Assembly (NCBI GenBank): GCA_023715865.1
Contig: JAMBOW010000017.1
Location: 1-48,151 of the forward strand
Source of the DNA: Neobacillus mesonae
Lineage (GTDB): Bacteria; Bacillota; Bacilli; Paenibacillales; Paenibacillaceae
Direction: 5' to 3'
Length of the DNA: 48,151 nucleotides
The first letter of the stretch is position 1, and every line of letters begins with the position of its first letter. Under the pieces are notes generated by a model. The model searched no databases. It was not told the DNA's origin and saw only the letters and a list, made by a program, of their open reading frames with translations. The translations under genes and the position numbers were made by a program. Positions 40,371 through 48,033 of the stretch are shown here, in pieces.

Positions 40371-41624
40371 ATGGAAAAATTGATGATTAGTGGTGGACAG
40401 CCACTTCAGGGCACCGTTTCCATTAGCGGAGCTAAAAATAGTGCCATAGCACTTATTCCAGCAGCAATCTTAGCTGAATCGGAAGTCATTCTTGATAATT
40501 TACCTTTACTCAGCGATGTTGCAGTTTATTCCGAAATTCTTGAAGAACTCGGGGCAACAGTATCTTGGGACGGGAGTTCGATGAGAATTGATCCTGCCCA
40601 TATTATTTCACTGCCTATGCCAAACGGACCAGTGAAGAAGCTTCGCGCGTCATATTATATGATGGGAGCCTTACTTGGTCGGTTTAAGGAAGCTACTATA
40701 GGTTTGCCTGGCGGATGTAACTTTGAACCGCGTCCAATTGACCAGCATATTAAGGGCTTTGAAGCATTGGGAGCGACAGTGACGAATGAACACGGATCCA
40801 TTCACCTATATGCTAAAGAACTAAAAGGTGCCAAGATCTATTTGGATGTTGTCAGTGTCGGTGCAACCATTAACATTATGCTGGCGGCCACTCGTGCCAA
40901 AGGCTCAACAATTATAGAAAATGCGGCAAAAGAGCCTGAAATTATAGATGTAGCAACACTTTTGAACTCCATGGGCGCCTCCATAAAAGGTGCGGGAACA
41001 GAGACCATTCGCATTGAAGGAAAATCAGAGCTTCGCGGATGTCGCCATTCTATTATTCCTGATCGCATACAAGCAGGTACTTATATGATTGCTGCTGCCG
41101 CAACCCGCGGTAACGTACTTATTGATAATGTCATCCCTAAACATTTGGAGGCATTGACTGCTAAGCTGATCGAGATGGGTGTGGGCATTGAGGAGCTCGA
41201 TGAGAGTATACGTGTTATCGGGAAACCGCGCTATGAGCATGTAGACGTTAAAGCGCTGGTATACCCAGGTTTTGCAACCGACCTGCAGTCGCCGATGACA
41301 AGTCTGCTTACGCAAGCAGAAGGTGTAAGTGTCTTAAGCGATTTTGTGTACAGTAATCGTTTTAAGCATGTGCCTGAGCTTGTTCGTATGGGTGCCAAGA
41401 TCAGGGTGGAAGGAAGATCTGCCATTATCGAGGGTCATCCTCTAAACGCAGCCAAGGTGAAGGCGACCGATTTGAGAGCCGGCGCAGCATTAGTCATTGC
41501 TGGATTGACGGTTGAGGAAGGTGTTACCGAAGTTAGCGGTGTGGAGTTTATTGACCGCGGCTACGATAATTTAGTGACGAACCTAAGAGAACTAGGTGCC
41601 GATGTCTGGCGCCAGACCGTTTAA
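40371..41624 (+). CDS. murA: UDP-N-acetylglucosamine 1-carboxyvinyltransferase
   Basis: First committed step of peptidoglycan synthesis: transfers enolpyruvate from PEP to UDP-GlcNAc. The 417-residue protein has Lys22-Asn23 (GAKNSA) and the catalytic Cys116 in GGCNFEPRPIDQH, the target of fosfomycin. ATG 40371 (MEKLMISGG) is chosen because the product then has the family length; AGGGGG is about 12 bases upstream. The open frame extends back to 40308 without a ribosome site. By position beside fbaA and rho it is the MurAB (MurZ) copy of Bacillus. Confidence 0.96.
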   Translation: MEKLMISGGQPLQGTVSISGAKNSAIALIPAAILAESEVILDNLPLLSDVAVYSEILEELGATVSWDGSSMRIDPAHIISLPMPNGPVKKLRASYYMMGALLGRFKEATIGLPGGCNFEPRPIDQHIKGFEALGATVTNEHGSIHLYAKELKGAKIYLDVVSVGATINIMLAATRAKGSTIIENAAKEPEIIDVATLLNSMGASIKGAGTETIRIEGKSELRGCRHSIIPDRIQAGTYMIAAAATRGNVLIDNVIPKHLEALTAKLIEMGVGIEELDESIRVIGKPRYEHVDVKALVYPGFATDLQSPMTSLLTQAEGVSVLSDFVYSNRFKHVPELVRMGAKIRVEGRSAIIEGHPLNAAKVKATDLRAGAALVIAGLTVEEGVTEVSGVEFIDRGYDNLVTNLRELGADVWRQTV

Positions 41625-41637
41625 AATATACTTTTTC

Positions 41638-41706
41638 TGAAGAGATTACATATACAATAATAGTTCTTTTTATCCGATCTATATTTTATATGAATATCTC
41701 TTCGGA
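41638..41706 (+). repeat. Large inverted repeat after murA
   Basis: CTGAAGAGAT / ATCTCTTCGG with part of the flanks (ACATAT / ATATGA) also complementary, loop of about 40 bases. No T-run follows the second arm, so it is not a standard terminator. Confidence 0.4.
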
Positions 41707-41801
41707 AAATGGGTAAACCTATTCTAATACTGATTTTTTATGCAGGAACGAATAGAGTTTGATCATACATCTAAATTTTAGAACTGCATATTTGCATTCA
41801 G

Positions 41802-41870
41802 ACCCGTGAATTCCGTACAATGGATGTAAGGCGATACATTATTGCAGATGATCAAATTCATGGGTTTTTT
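41802..41870 (+). terminator. Terminator or attenuator upstream of rho
   Basis: ACCCGTGAATT (41802-41812) / AATTCATGGGT (41855-41865) form 11 pairs with one wobble, then T6. The 42-base loop holds a smaller AATG/TACATT pairing. It is 178 bases after murA and 70 bases before the rho start, so it could end murA or modulate rho. Confidence 0.6.
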
Positions 41871-41939
41871 ACACATATGGCTGATCCAATCAGTCTAGTC
41901 CCATTTTACGGACTTATTAATTGAATAGGTGGTTATTGC

Positions 41940-43289
41940 ATGGATCTACAAATTTCCGATCTGGAAGAAATGAAGCTGACTGATCTTTATAAGTTAGCGA
42001 AGAAGTACCAGATCCCTTATTATGGCCAGTTAAAGAAGAAGGAGCTTATCTTCGCTATTCTTCGTGCACAAGCAGAGCAAAGTGGCCTCATGTTTATGGA
42101 AGGTGTGCTTGAAATCCTGCCTGAGGGTTATGGTTTTCTCCGCCCGATAAACTATTTGCCAAGTAAAGAGGATATTTATATATCTTCCTCACAGATTCGT
42201 AAGTTCGATTTAAGGACAGGGGATCTTGTATCCGGTAAATGCCGTACCCCTAAAGAGAATGAAAGATATTTCGGACTACTGCAGGTCAACGCAGTTAATG
42301 GTCAAAGTCCTGAACTTGCTGCCGAAAGACTCCATTTTCCAGCCTTAACTCCCCTTTACCCACAGAAAAAGCTAGTACTTGAAACATCCCCAACGCATTT
42401 ATCTACCCGTATCATGGATGTGCTTGCTCCCGTAGGATTGGGACAGCGCGGACTCATTGTTGCACCTCCCAAAGCGGGCAAAACACTCCTTCTGAAAGAG
42501 ATAGCAAATAGCATTTCAACCAACAATCCGGAGATTGAATTGTTTGTACTGCTGATTGACGAACGTCCTGAGGAAGTGACGGATATGCAGCGTTCTGTAA
42601 AAGGGGAAGTTATAGCCTCAACATTTGATGAGCTCCCGGAAAATCACATTAAAGTGGCTGAACTCGTGCTTGAACGTGCTCTTCGTTTGGTAGAAGCGAA
42701 GAAAGACGTTGTCATTTTGCTGGACAGTATCACACGTCTTGCGCGCGCATATAACCTGGTTATACCGCCATCGGGCCGAACGCTCAGCGGAGGTATTGAT
42801 CCGGCTGCATTCCATCGTCCGAAGCGTTTCTTCGGTTCTGCACGGAATGTCGAGGAGGGCGGCAGCTTGACGATTCTGGCTACGGCGCTCATTGATACGG
42901 GTTCTCGTATGGACGACATTATATATGAAGAGTTTAAAGGCACGGGGAATATGGAGCTGCATCTGGATCGCAAGCTTGCTGAACGGAGAATCTTCCCGGC
43001 TATCGATATTCGTCGTTCAGGTACACGCCGCGAGGAAGTACTGCTTACCAAAGAAGAGCTTGATGCTATTTGGGCTGTACGCAAAAACATGAATGAAAGT
43101 TATGATTTTGTGGAAGGATTCCTTAAGAAGCTTCGTAACACGAAGACAAATGCGGAATTTATGGCTACACTTGATGCGGCAGGTAATAATAATCAAGCAC
43201 AGGCTAGCAGTTCTTCAAATTCGGGTACAGGTACAACGCCGGCAAGACGGACGAATCGGACATCGGCTGCTTCTGCAACAACAACCTAA
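41940..43289 (+). CDS. rho: Transcription termination factor Rho
   Basis: Hexameric RNA-dependent ATPase that terminates transcription. The 449-residue protein has an N-terminal helical domain (about 5-45), an RNA-binding cold-shock-like domain (about 52-125; GVLEILPEGYGFLR), the Walker A PPKAGKT (about 182), LIDERPEEVTDM and the Q/R loops (GGIDPAAFHRPKRFFGSARN). The extreme C-terminus (about 415-449) is a low-complexity Asn/Ser/Thr-rich tail, longer than in Bacillus Rho. The ATG follows AGGTGG by 6 bases. Gene order with murA and rpmE is as in Bacillus. Confidence 0.97.
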   Translation: MDLQISDLEEMKLTDLYKLAKKYQIPYYGQLKKKELIFAILRAQAEQSGLMFMEGVLEILPEGYGFLRPINYLPSKEDIYISSSQIRKFDLRTGDLVSGKCRTPKENERYFGLLQVNAVNGQSPELAAERLHFPALTPLYPQKKLVLETSPTHLSTRIMDVLAPVGLGQRGLIVAPPKAGKTLLLKEIANSISTNNPEIELFVLLIDERPEEVTDMQRSVKGEVIASTFDELPENHIKVAELVLERALRLVEAKKDVVILLDSITRLARAYNLVIPPSGRTLSGGIDPAAFHRPKRFFGSARNVEEGGSLTILATALIDTGSRMDDIIYEEFKGTGNMELHLDRKLAERRIFPAIDIRRSGTRREEVLLTKEELDAIWAVRKNMNESYDFVEGFLKKLRNTKTNAEFMATLDAAGNNNQAQASSSSNSGTGTTPARRTNRTSAASATTT

Positions 43290-43348
43290 CTTGTATAATT
43301 AACAAGCGCTGAATATGCTGTCATTCCTTCCATTTGTTTTCAGGGGGA

Positions 43349-43377
43349 TTGCATTAGGCGAGGGTGCATGCTATAAT
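43349..43377 (+). promoter_or_regulatory. Promoter of rpmE
   Basis: TTGCAT at 43349-43354, 17-base spacer, perfect TATAAT at 43372-43377. Leader of about 58 bases before the start codon. Confidence 0.82.
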
Positions 43378-43441
43378 CAGCTTTGTGTTCTTAATAACTC
43401 TGGGTCCATTAGCCGGCTCAGGGCAAGAAGAGGTGAAAGTC

Positions 43442-43639
43442 ATGAATGAAGCGATTCAACCGAAATATCACGTAACTACTGCTACTTGCGCATGTGGTAA
43501 CACGTTCGAAACGGGTTCTGTTAAAGAATCTCTGCGTGTAGAGGTTTGCTCTGCATGTCACCCGTTCTTCACTGGTAAACAGAAATTCTTGGATGCTGGT
43601 GGCCGTGTTGATAGATTTAAGAAAAAATACGGAATGTAA
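43442..43639 (+). CDS. rpmE: Ribosomal protein L31 (zinc-binding form)
   Basis: A 65-residue large-subunit protein with the zinc ligands Cys16 and Cys18 (CAC) and a CSAC pair (about 36-39), i.e. the C+ form that stores zinc and is replaced by a C- paralogue under zinc starvation. ATG 43442 has AGAGGTG upstream. The open frame to 43364 lies upstream of the mature start and contains the promoter, so it is not translated. It follows rho as in Bacillus. Confidence 0.96.
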   Translation: MNEAIQPKYHVTTATCACGNTFETGSVKESLRVEVCSACHPFFTGKQKFLDAGGRVDRFKKKYGM

Positions 43640-43644
43640 TTTAT

Positions 43645-43680
43645 ATGAAGCTGGCGAGCTTTCGTCAGCTTCATTTGTTT
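43645..43680 (+). terminator. Terminator after rpmE
   Basis: ATGAAGCTG (43645-43653) / CAGCTTCAT (43666-43674), then TTGTTTTT. Confidence 0.8.
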
Positions 43681-43683
43681 TTA

Positions 43684-43715
43684 ACCTTCTGCGATTAGGC
43701 AGAGGGTTTTATTTT
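43684..43715 (+). terminator. Second terminator downstream of rpmE
   Basis: ACCTTCTGC (43684-43692) / GCAGAGGGT (43699-43707), 9 pairs with one wobble, then T-rich tail. Confidence 0.75.
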
Positions 43716-43758
43716 TATGAAATATATACCGATATATCTGGAAAGTATTGCAGCCTGG

Positions 43759-43787
43759 TTGCATTTTGATTTTGCATGCGATATACT
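43759..43787 (+). promoter_or_regulatory. Promoter of the SRP RNA gene
   Basis: TTGCAT at 43759-43764, 17-base spacer, TATACT at 43782-43787. The predicted start (43794-43795) coincides with the 5' end of the SRP RNA. Confidence 0.85.
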
Positions 43788-43794
43788 TGTTTTT

Positions 43795-44063
43795 ACCGTG
43801 CTAGATGGGGAGGTAGCGGTGCCCTGTAACTCGCAATCCGCTATAGCGAGGTTGAATTCCTGTTAGAGGTTTTGTCGATGTGAGGCTGGTCCCTGCATGC
43901 AGTGTTGACGGTTGGGTCCTCCGCAATGAGTACTTGTGAACTTGGTCAGGTCCGGAAGGAAGCAGCCATAAGCAAGACCACTCTTGTGCCGGAGGGTGGC
44001 CTAGCCCGAGCTGTTATGCAGGGGTGCCGCTTGGATCGCAATTATCAATAACAGGTGCACGGT
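43795..44063 (+). ncRNA. ffs: Signal recognition particle RNA (long, Alu-domain type; scRNA)
   Basis: About 269 bases. The ends pair (ACCGTGC / GCACGGT). The 5' Alu part CTAGATGGGGAGGTAGCGGTGCCCTGTAA and the apical S-domain block GGTCAGGTCCGGAAGGAAGCAGC with its GGAA tetraloop are clear and match Bacillus scRNA. The 3' end reads AGGTGCACGGT as in Bacillus. It scaffolds Ffh in co-translational membrane targeting. It lies just upstream of dnaX as in Bacillus. Confidence 0.96.
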
Positions 44064-44096
44064 TCTCTTATATTTTTAAATAGATTGCTAACAGAT

Positions 44097-44130
44097 ATCT
44101 TTGCATATGAATGCAAGGATTTTTTTATTT
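44097..44130 (+). terminator. Terminator after the SRP RNA
   Basis: ATCTTTGCAT-ATGA-ATGCAAGGAT, 10 pairs with one wobble, then T7. Confidence 0.88.
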
Positions 44131-44185
44131 TTTGCTAAATTAATGCTGATGATCTTTTAAAGTTTTGATTAGACAGGGAATATAG

Positions 44186-44191
44186 TATAAT
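44186..44191 (+). promoter_or_regulatory. Probable -10 of the dnaX operon
   Basis: A perfect TATAAT 56 bases before the dnaX start. TTGATT at 44165-44170 is a possible -35 but the spacer would be only 15 bases. Confidence 0.5.
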
Positions 44192-44241
44192 GAAGCCACG
44201 AACAAAAGGTCATGAGACATGTGGAAAGAGGGTAAAGCACA

Positions 44242-45981
44242 GTGGAACATATTGCGTTGTACCGTGCTTGGCGGCCTCAGTCGTTTCAAGACATGGTTGG
44301 ACAACAGCATATTATTCAGACCTTGCAGAATGCTATACGTGAAGAGCGAATTTCACATGCGTATCTTTTCAGCGGACCGCGAGGAACAGGGAAGACGAGT
44401 GCTGCCAAAATATTGGCCAAAGCTGTGAACTGTGAACGGGGTCCTGAGGTAGAACCTTGTAATGAGTGTGAGGCGTGCCGGCGCATAACGGCTGGTTCGG
44501 TTATGGATGTACAAGAGATTGATGCCGCATCCAACCGAGGGGTAGAAGAAATTCGTGACTTGCGCGAAAAAGTGAAATATGCCCCGACAGAAGTCCGTCA
44601 CAAGGTGTACATCATTGATGAGGTGCACATGCTGACAACTGAAGCCTTCAATGCATTGCTGAAGACGCTCGAGGAACCGCCGCCGCACGTTATGTTTATT
44701 TTGGCAACTACAGAGCCACACCGGCTGCCTGCCACAATTATATCTCGCTGCCAGCGGTTTGATTTTCGACGGGTATCTCTGGAGGAGCAGACTGGAAGGC
44801 TTGCTGCGATTTGTAAAGAGGAAGGTATTACTGCCGAGGACGAAGCTCTTCAGTATATTGCGCGTCTGTCAGATGGCGGAATGCGGGATGCTTTAAGTAT
44901 TCTCGATCAGGTTTCTTCTTTTACAGGAGGACATGTCTCCTATCAGCAGACATTGGATATGACAGGAGGTCTCCCTTCTGAGAAATTCGGCAAGCTGGCT
45001 GAGTTTCTACTAAAGGGAGAAGTTGGAGAGGTGCTGCAGACGGTAGAAGAATTTATGCAGGAAGGTAAGAGTGCGGATAAGAGTATGGAGAACCTTCTCT
45101 ACTACTTCCGTGACTTGCTGCTGATCAAAATGGTGCCGAATGCAGACCAGATGACAGATCGGGTGCTTGACCCTGCGTCGTTCAAACCGATTGCAGACGC
45201 TTTTTCAAAGGAACAGTTGTTTTATATTATTGACACGCTTAACCGGTATCAGAGTGAAATGAAGTACGCCGCTCAACCTCAGACTTTATTTGAAGTTGCG
45301 TTGTTGAAGCTGTGCAGTCTTCCGCAGGGGTCTGCTGACGCAGGTGCTCCGCAGCAAGAGTCCAGTGTCGGTTCTTCCGACATAGCGGCCATGAAGCGGC
45401 AAATTACCGAGCTTGAGAAGAAGCTTGAGAATGCTCTGAAGAGCGGGGGGGTTGCTGCGGGTAATGGAGGACAAAGTGCAGGGGGAGCTGCTCGCTCAAC
45501 TCAGCGCCCTGCGGCACCGAGAATATCGGGTCCAGCGAAGATTCCACCTCATATGGATCAATATGTTGCTCAAAAGGGCAGTAAAGAGTTTACTGATATT
45601 TCGAGGAATTGGGCGCAGATTCTTCAGCGAGTCAAAGAGGAAAAGGTAACCGTCCACGCTTGGTTTGTAGATGGTGAGCCTGTGTCTGCTCTTGAAGATG
45701 CCGTTCTTGTTGCATTTAAGAATAATATTCATCGCGAAACGACGGAAAAGCCGGCAAATAGGCAGGTTATTGAAAGTGTACTGGAACAGCAGCTGGGTAA
45801 ACCGATGAGGCTGGTAACGATGCTGCAGCGTGATTGGGCAGCTGCCATTGAAGGTGCGTCCGAGCCGAAGAAGGAAGAGGAGTTCAAGCTGGAGCCGGAG
45901 CAGGATGGCGGCCAGAAGGAGCCTTGGATTGATGAAGCGCTCGAGCTTTTTGGTGAGAATTTGGTTATCATTAAGGAATAA
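44242..45981 (+). CDS. dnaX: DNA polymerase III subunit gamma/tau
   Basis: Clamp-loader ATPase. The 579-residue protein has Walker A GPRGTGKTS (about 45-53), a zinc module with four Cys (CERGPEVEPCNECEAC, about 64-79), Walker B IIDEVHML and sensor 1 LATTEPH. Domain III ends near residue 365; then comes a coiled and Gly/Ala-rich linker (about 370-430) and the tau-specific C-terminus (about 440-579). The GTG start has AGAGGG upstream. The linker holds a G7 run at 45445-45451 whose -1 frame meets TAA at 45462, which would give a 407-residue gamma-like product. It is followed by yaaK and recR as in Bacillus. Confidence 0.97.
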   Translation: MEHIALYRAWRPQSFQDMVGQQHIIQTLQNAIREERISHAYLFSGPRGTGKTSAAKILAKAVNCERGPEVEPCNECEACRRITAGSVMDVQEIDAASNRGVEEIRDLREKVKYAPTEVRHKVYIIDEVHMLTTEAFNALLKTLEEPPPHVMFILATTEPHRLPATIISRCQRFDFRRVSLEEQTGRLAAICKEEGITAEDEALQYIARLSDGGMRDALSILDQVSSFTGGHVSYQQTLDMTGGLPSEKFGKLAEFLLKGEVGEVLQTVEEFMQEGKSADKSMENLLYYFRDLLLIKMVPNADQMTDRVLDPASFKPIADAFSKEQLFYIIDTLNRYQSEMKYAAQPQTLFEVALLKLCSLPQGSADAGAPQQESSVGSSDIAAMKRQITELEKKLENALKSGGVAAGNGGQSAGGAARSTQRPAAPRISGPAKIPPHMDQYVAQKGSKEFTDISRNWAQILQRVKEEKVTVHAWFVDGEPVSALEDAVLVAFKNNIHRETTEKPANRQVIESVLEQQLGKPMRLVTMLQRDWAAAIEGASEPKKEEEFKLEPEQDGGQKEPWIDEALELFGENLVIIKE

Positions 45982-46022
45982 GTATGCTACTTCAATATAT
46001 TAATCTAAGGAGATGAACACTT

Positions 46023-46334
46023 ATGAACAATATGAATCAAATGATGAAGCAAGTTAAAAAGATGCAGGAGCAAATGCTGAAGGCTCAAGAAGAGCTGGGA
46101 ACAAAGACCGTAGAAGGAACATCTGGCGGCGGAGTTGTAACTGCTGAAGTGAACGGACACAAAAAACTGATTTCGATTACAATCAAACCGGAAGCAGTAG
46201 ATCCTGAAGATGTAGAAATGCTGCAGGATCTTGTAATGGCAGCCGTGAATGACGCAATGGGTAAAGCGGATGAGCTGGCTAACCAAGACATGGGCAAATT
46301 CACTAATGGTATGAAAATCCCTGGATTGTTCTAA
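46023..46334 (+). CDS. yaaK: Nucleoid-associated protein, YbaB/EbfC family
   Basis: A 103-residue DNA-binding protein of the YbaB/EbfC family. It starts with a helical segment rich in Met, Gln and Lys (MNNMNQMMKQVKKMQEQMLKAQE), then EGTSGGGVVTAEVNGHKKLISITIKPEAVDPEDVEMLQDLV, the family core. The ATG follows AAGGAG by about 7 bases. It is co-transcribed with dnaX and recR; its role is thought to be chromosome organisation near repair or replication functions. Confidence 0.96.
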   Translation: MNNMNQMMKQVKKMQEQMLKAQEELGTKTVEGTSGGGVVTAEVNGHKKLISITIKPEAVDPEDVEMLQDLVMAAVNDAMGKADELANQDMGKFTNGMKIPGLF

Positions 46335-46362
46335 CTCGGACTTATAGAAGGAGATCCTTGAT

Positions 46363-46962
46363 TTGTATTATCCCGAACCGATTGCAAAGCTTATTGATGC
46401 TTTCACCCGTCTGCCCGGCATCGGTCCGAAGACGGCCGCTCGCCTCGCTTTTCATGTCCTTAACATGAAAGAAGACGATGTGATTGATTTTGCCAAGGCA
46501 CTGGTCAGTGTAAAGCGGAATCTACACTATTGCTCTGTGTGCTGTAACATAACTGATACAGATCCTTGCCGTATCTGTCAGGACAAGACCCGGGATCCGT
46601 CTGTGATCTGCGTCGTACAAGATCCTAAAGATCTTGTAGCTATGGAAAGAACCAAGGAGTTCAATGGTTACTATCATGTGCTGCAAGGTGCAATTTCGCC
46701 TATGGAGGGGGTAGGCCCTGATGATATACGGCTCAAGGAATTGCTTACCCGTCTAAGTGATGAGCGGGTAAAGGAACTCATATTGGCTACCAACCCTAAC
46801 ATTGAGGGAGAAGCAACCGCGATGTATATTTCGAGGCTGGTTAAACCGTTCGAGATGGTTGTGAGTAGAATTGCTCATGGTCTTCCTGTGGGCGGCGATC
46901 TTGAATATGCAGATGAAGTAACCTTATCTAAGGCGCTGGAAGGCCGGCGTCAGTTACATTAA
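46363..46962 (+). CDS. recR: Recombination mediator protein RecR
   Basis: Acts with RecF and RecO to load RecA at single-strand gaps. The 199-residue protein has the helix-hairpin-helix LPGIGPKTAARLAFH (about 18-32), the zinc site YCSVCCNITDTDPCRICQD (about 57-75), a Toprim domain (ICVVQDPKDLVAME, GAISPMEGVGPDD) and the C-terminal Walker B-like region (SRIAHGLPVGGDLEYADEVTL). The TTG start has AGAAGGAGA upstream. It closes the dnaX-yaaK-recR operon with a strong terminator. Confidence 0.98.
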   Translation: MYYPEPIAKLIDAFTRLPGIGPKTAARLAFHVLNMKEDDVIDFAKALVSVKRNLHYCSVCCNITDTDPCRICQDKTRDPSVICVVQDPKDLVAMERTKEFNGYYHVLQGAISPMEGVGPDDIRLKELLTRLSDERVKELILATNPNIEGEATAMYISRLVKPFEMVVSRIAHGLPVGGDLEYADEVTLSKALEGRRQLH

Positions 46963-46975
46963 TGTTTTCAAACAA

Positions 46976-47009
46976 GAAGTTCCGAATAGATCGGGGCTTC
47001 TTTTTTTTG
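46976..47009 (+). terminator. Terminator after recR
   Basis: GAAGTTCCGA / TCGGGGCTTC, 10 pairs with two wobbles, then T8. Confidence 0.9.
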
Positions 47010-47178
47010 TTCTAAGTTCGTCCTTCCTGCGATATCTATGAAATAACGAAGCAAACAAAACTCTAAATATGAAGTTAAAAAGGAACCATTGATAGTGGGC
47101 TTATAAGAGTGAGTTGTTTCAAATCGTCATTTCTGGATTCAAAGATGGTGAAGAGCTATTTTTCGGGAGGGATAGAAT

Positions 47179-47490
47179 ATGGTAGCTGGCTGGCTTAAAA
47201 CTTTGGGTGTAAAGGACAACAAGATGTCCATGCAGGAGAAACAACTAGGCTCTGAAATTTTGGATGATATAAGAGTAGCCCATGAAGAATGGCTTCATGC
47301 GCACCTTATGTTTGAAGAGGCGGTGGACCAGGACCAAATTGATTATGCTATCTTTACACTGGAGGCAGCGGAGCGTAAATATCAGATGCATCTGAAACGG
47401 GCGAAGCGGATTGGTCTAAATGGCGGGGGGACTTATGGAGTGCAGGAGATTGCGCCGCTAAAATTAACAAAAGAAGCTGGAGGGGTATAA
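47179..47490 (+). CDS. yaaL: YaaL family protein (DUF2508)
   Basis: A 103-residue protein of unknown function always found beside bofA in this group. It is mostly helical: SEILDDIRVAHEEWLHAHLMFEEAVDQDQIDYAIFTLEAAERKYQMHLKRAKR is the conserved core (about 26-78). The first residues MVAGWLKTLGVKDN carry a short hydrophobic stretch. ATG 47179 has GGGAGGG upstream. Its stop overlaps the bofA start by one base, so the two are translationally coupled. Confidence 0.93.
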   Translation: MVAGWLKTLGVKDNKMSMQEKQLGSEILDDIRVAHEEWLHAHLMFEEAVDQDQIDYAIFTLEAAERKYQMHLKRAKRIGLNGGGTYGVQEIAPLKLTKEAGGV

Positions 47491-47756
47491 TGAAGACCAT
47501 TATATTATGGGGTGTACTGACGATATCCTTGCTTCTTATTCTGATCATCTTATTTAGAAAAAAGATAGGACTCCGATGGACAAGCACCTTTGGAATTCAT
47601 CTTGTGCTCGCTGCTCTTGGTATTTATGTCGTGAATTATTCTGGTTTAATCGGTGAAGTATACATACCAATAAACCCAGCGACTATAGGTACCGTAACTG
47701 TGCTAGGGCTACCAGGAGTGGCATTATTGTATGGACTAAAAATTTCTTTGTTTTAG
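47490..47756 (+). CDS. bofA: Pro-sigma-K processing inhibitor BofA
   Basis: Integral membrane protein of the outer forespore membrane that inhibits the SpoIVFB protease until late sporulation. The 88-residue product has two hydrophobic segments (about 3-21 and 31-51) and the family C-terminus ATIGTVTVLGLPGVALLYGLKISLF. The ATG is one base into the yaaL stop (TAATG). It is conserved between recR and an rrn operon in Bacillus as here. Confidence 0.95.
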   Translation: MKTIILWGVLTISLLLILIILFRKKIGLRWTSTFGIHLVLAALGIYVVNYSGLIGEVYIPINPATIGTVTVLGLPGVALLYGLKISLF

Positions 47757-47865
47757 TGTTGACTTCTAACTTGGTTATATGATACATTATATCTCGGCCC
47801 TTTTAAGAGGTTTTAAAAATTAACTAGCGTTTTGAAATGCTAGAAAAAATAATTTAAAAAAACTC

Positions 47866-47895
47866 TTGACGAAAAGGTGCCGAACATGATATATT
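47866..47895 (+). promoter_or_regulatory. rRNA operon promoter
   Basis: TTGACG at 47866-47871, 18-base spacer, TATATT at 47890-47895 with an extended -10 TG. Transcription would begin near 47902. Confidence 0.75.
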
Positions 47896-48033
47896 ATAAA
47901 GGTCGCTGAAACAAAGCGATTGAATAAAAAAAGACATTTGATCTTTGAAAACTGAACAACGAGTGAGTATTAAATTGAGAACATTTTTGTTCTCGTCAGT
48001 TTTTCTAAATGAGCTTATCGCTCTTTTCAATAC
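47896..48033 (+). other. rRNA operon leader
   Basis: It contains TGATCTTTGAAAACTGAAC, a motif typical of rrn antitermination regions, and the hairpin GAGAAC-ATTTTT-GTTCTC around 47975-47994 that resembles pre-16S processing structures. Confidence 0.6.

Noticed and set aside
43364..43441. N-terminal extension of L31
   Set aside because: It overlaps the rpmE promoter (-10 at 43372-43377); L31 has 65 residues from ATG 43442.
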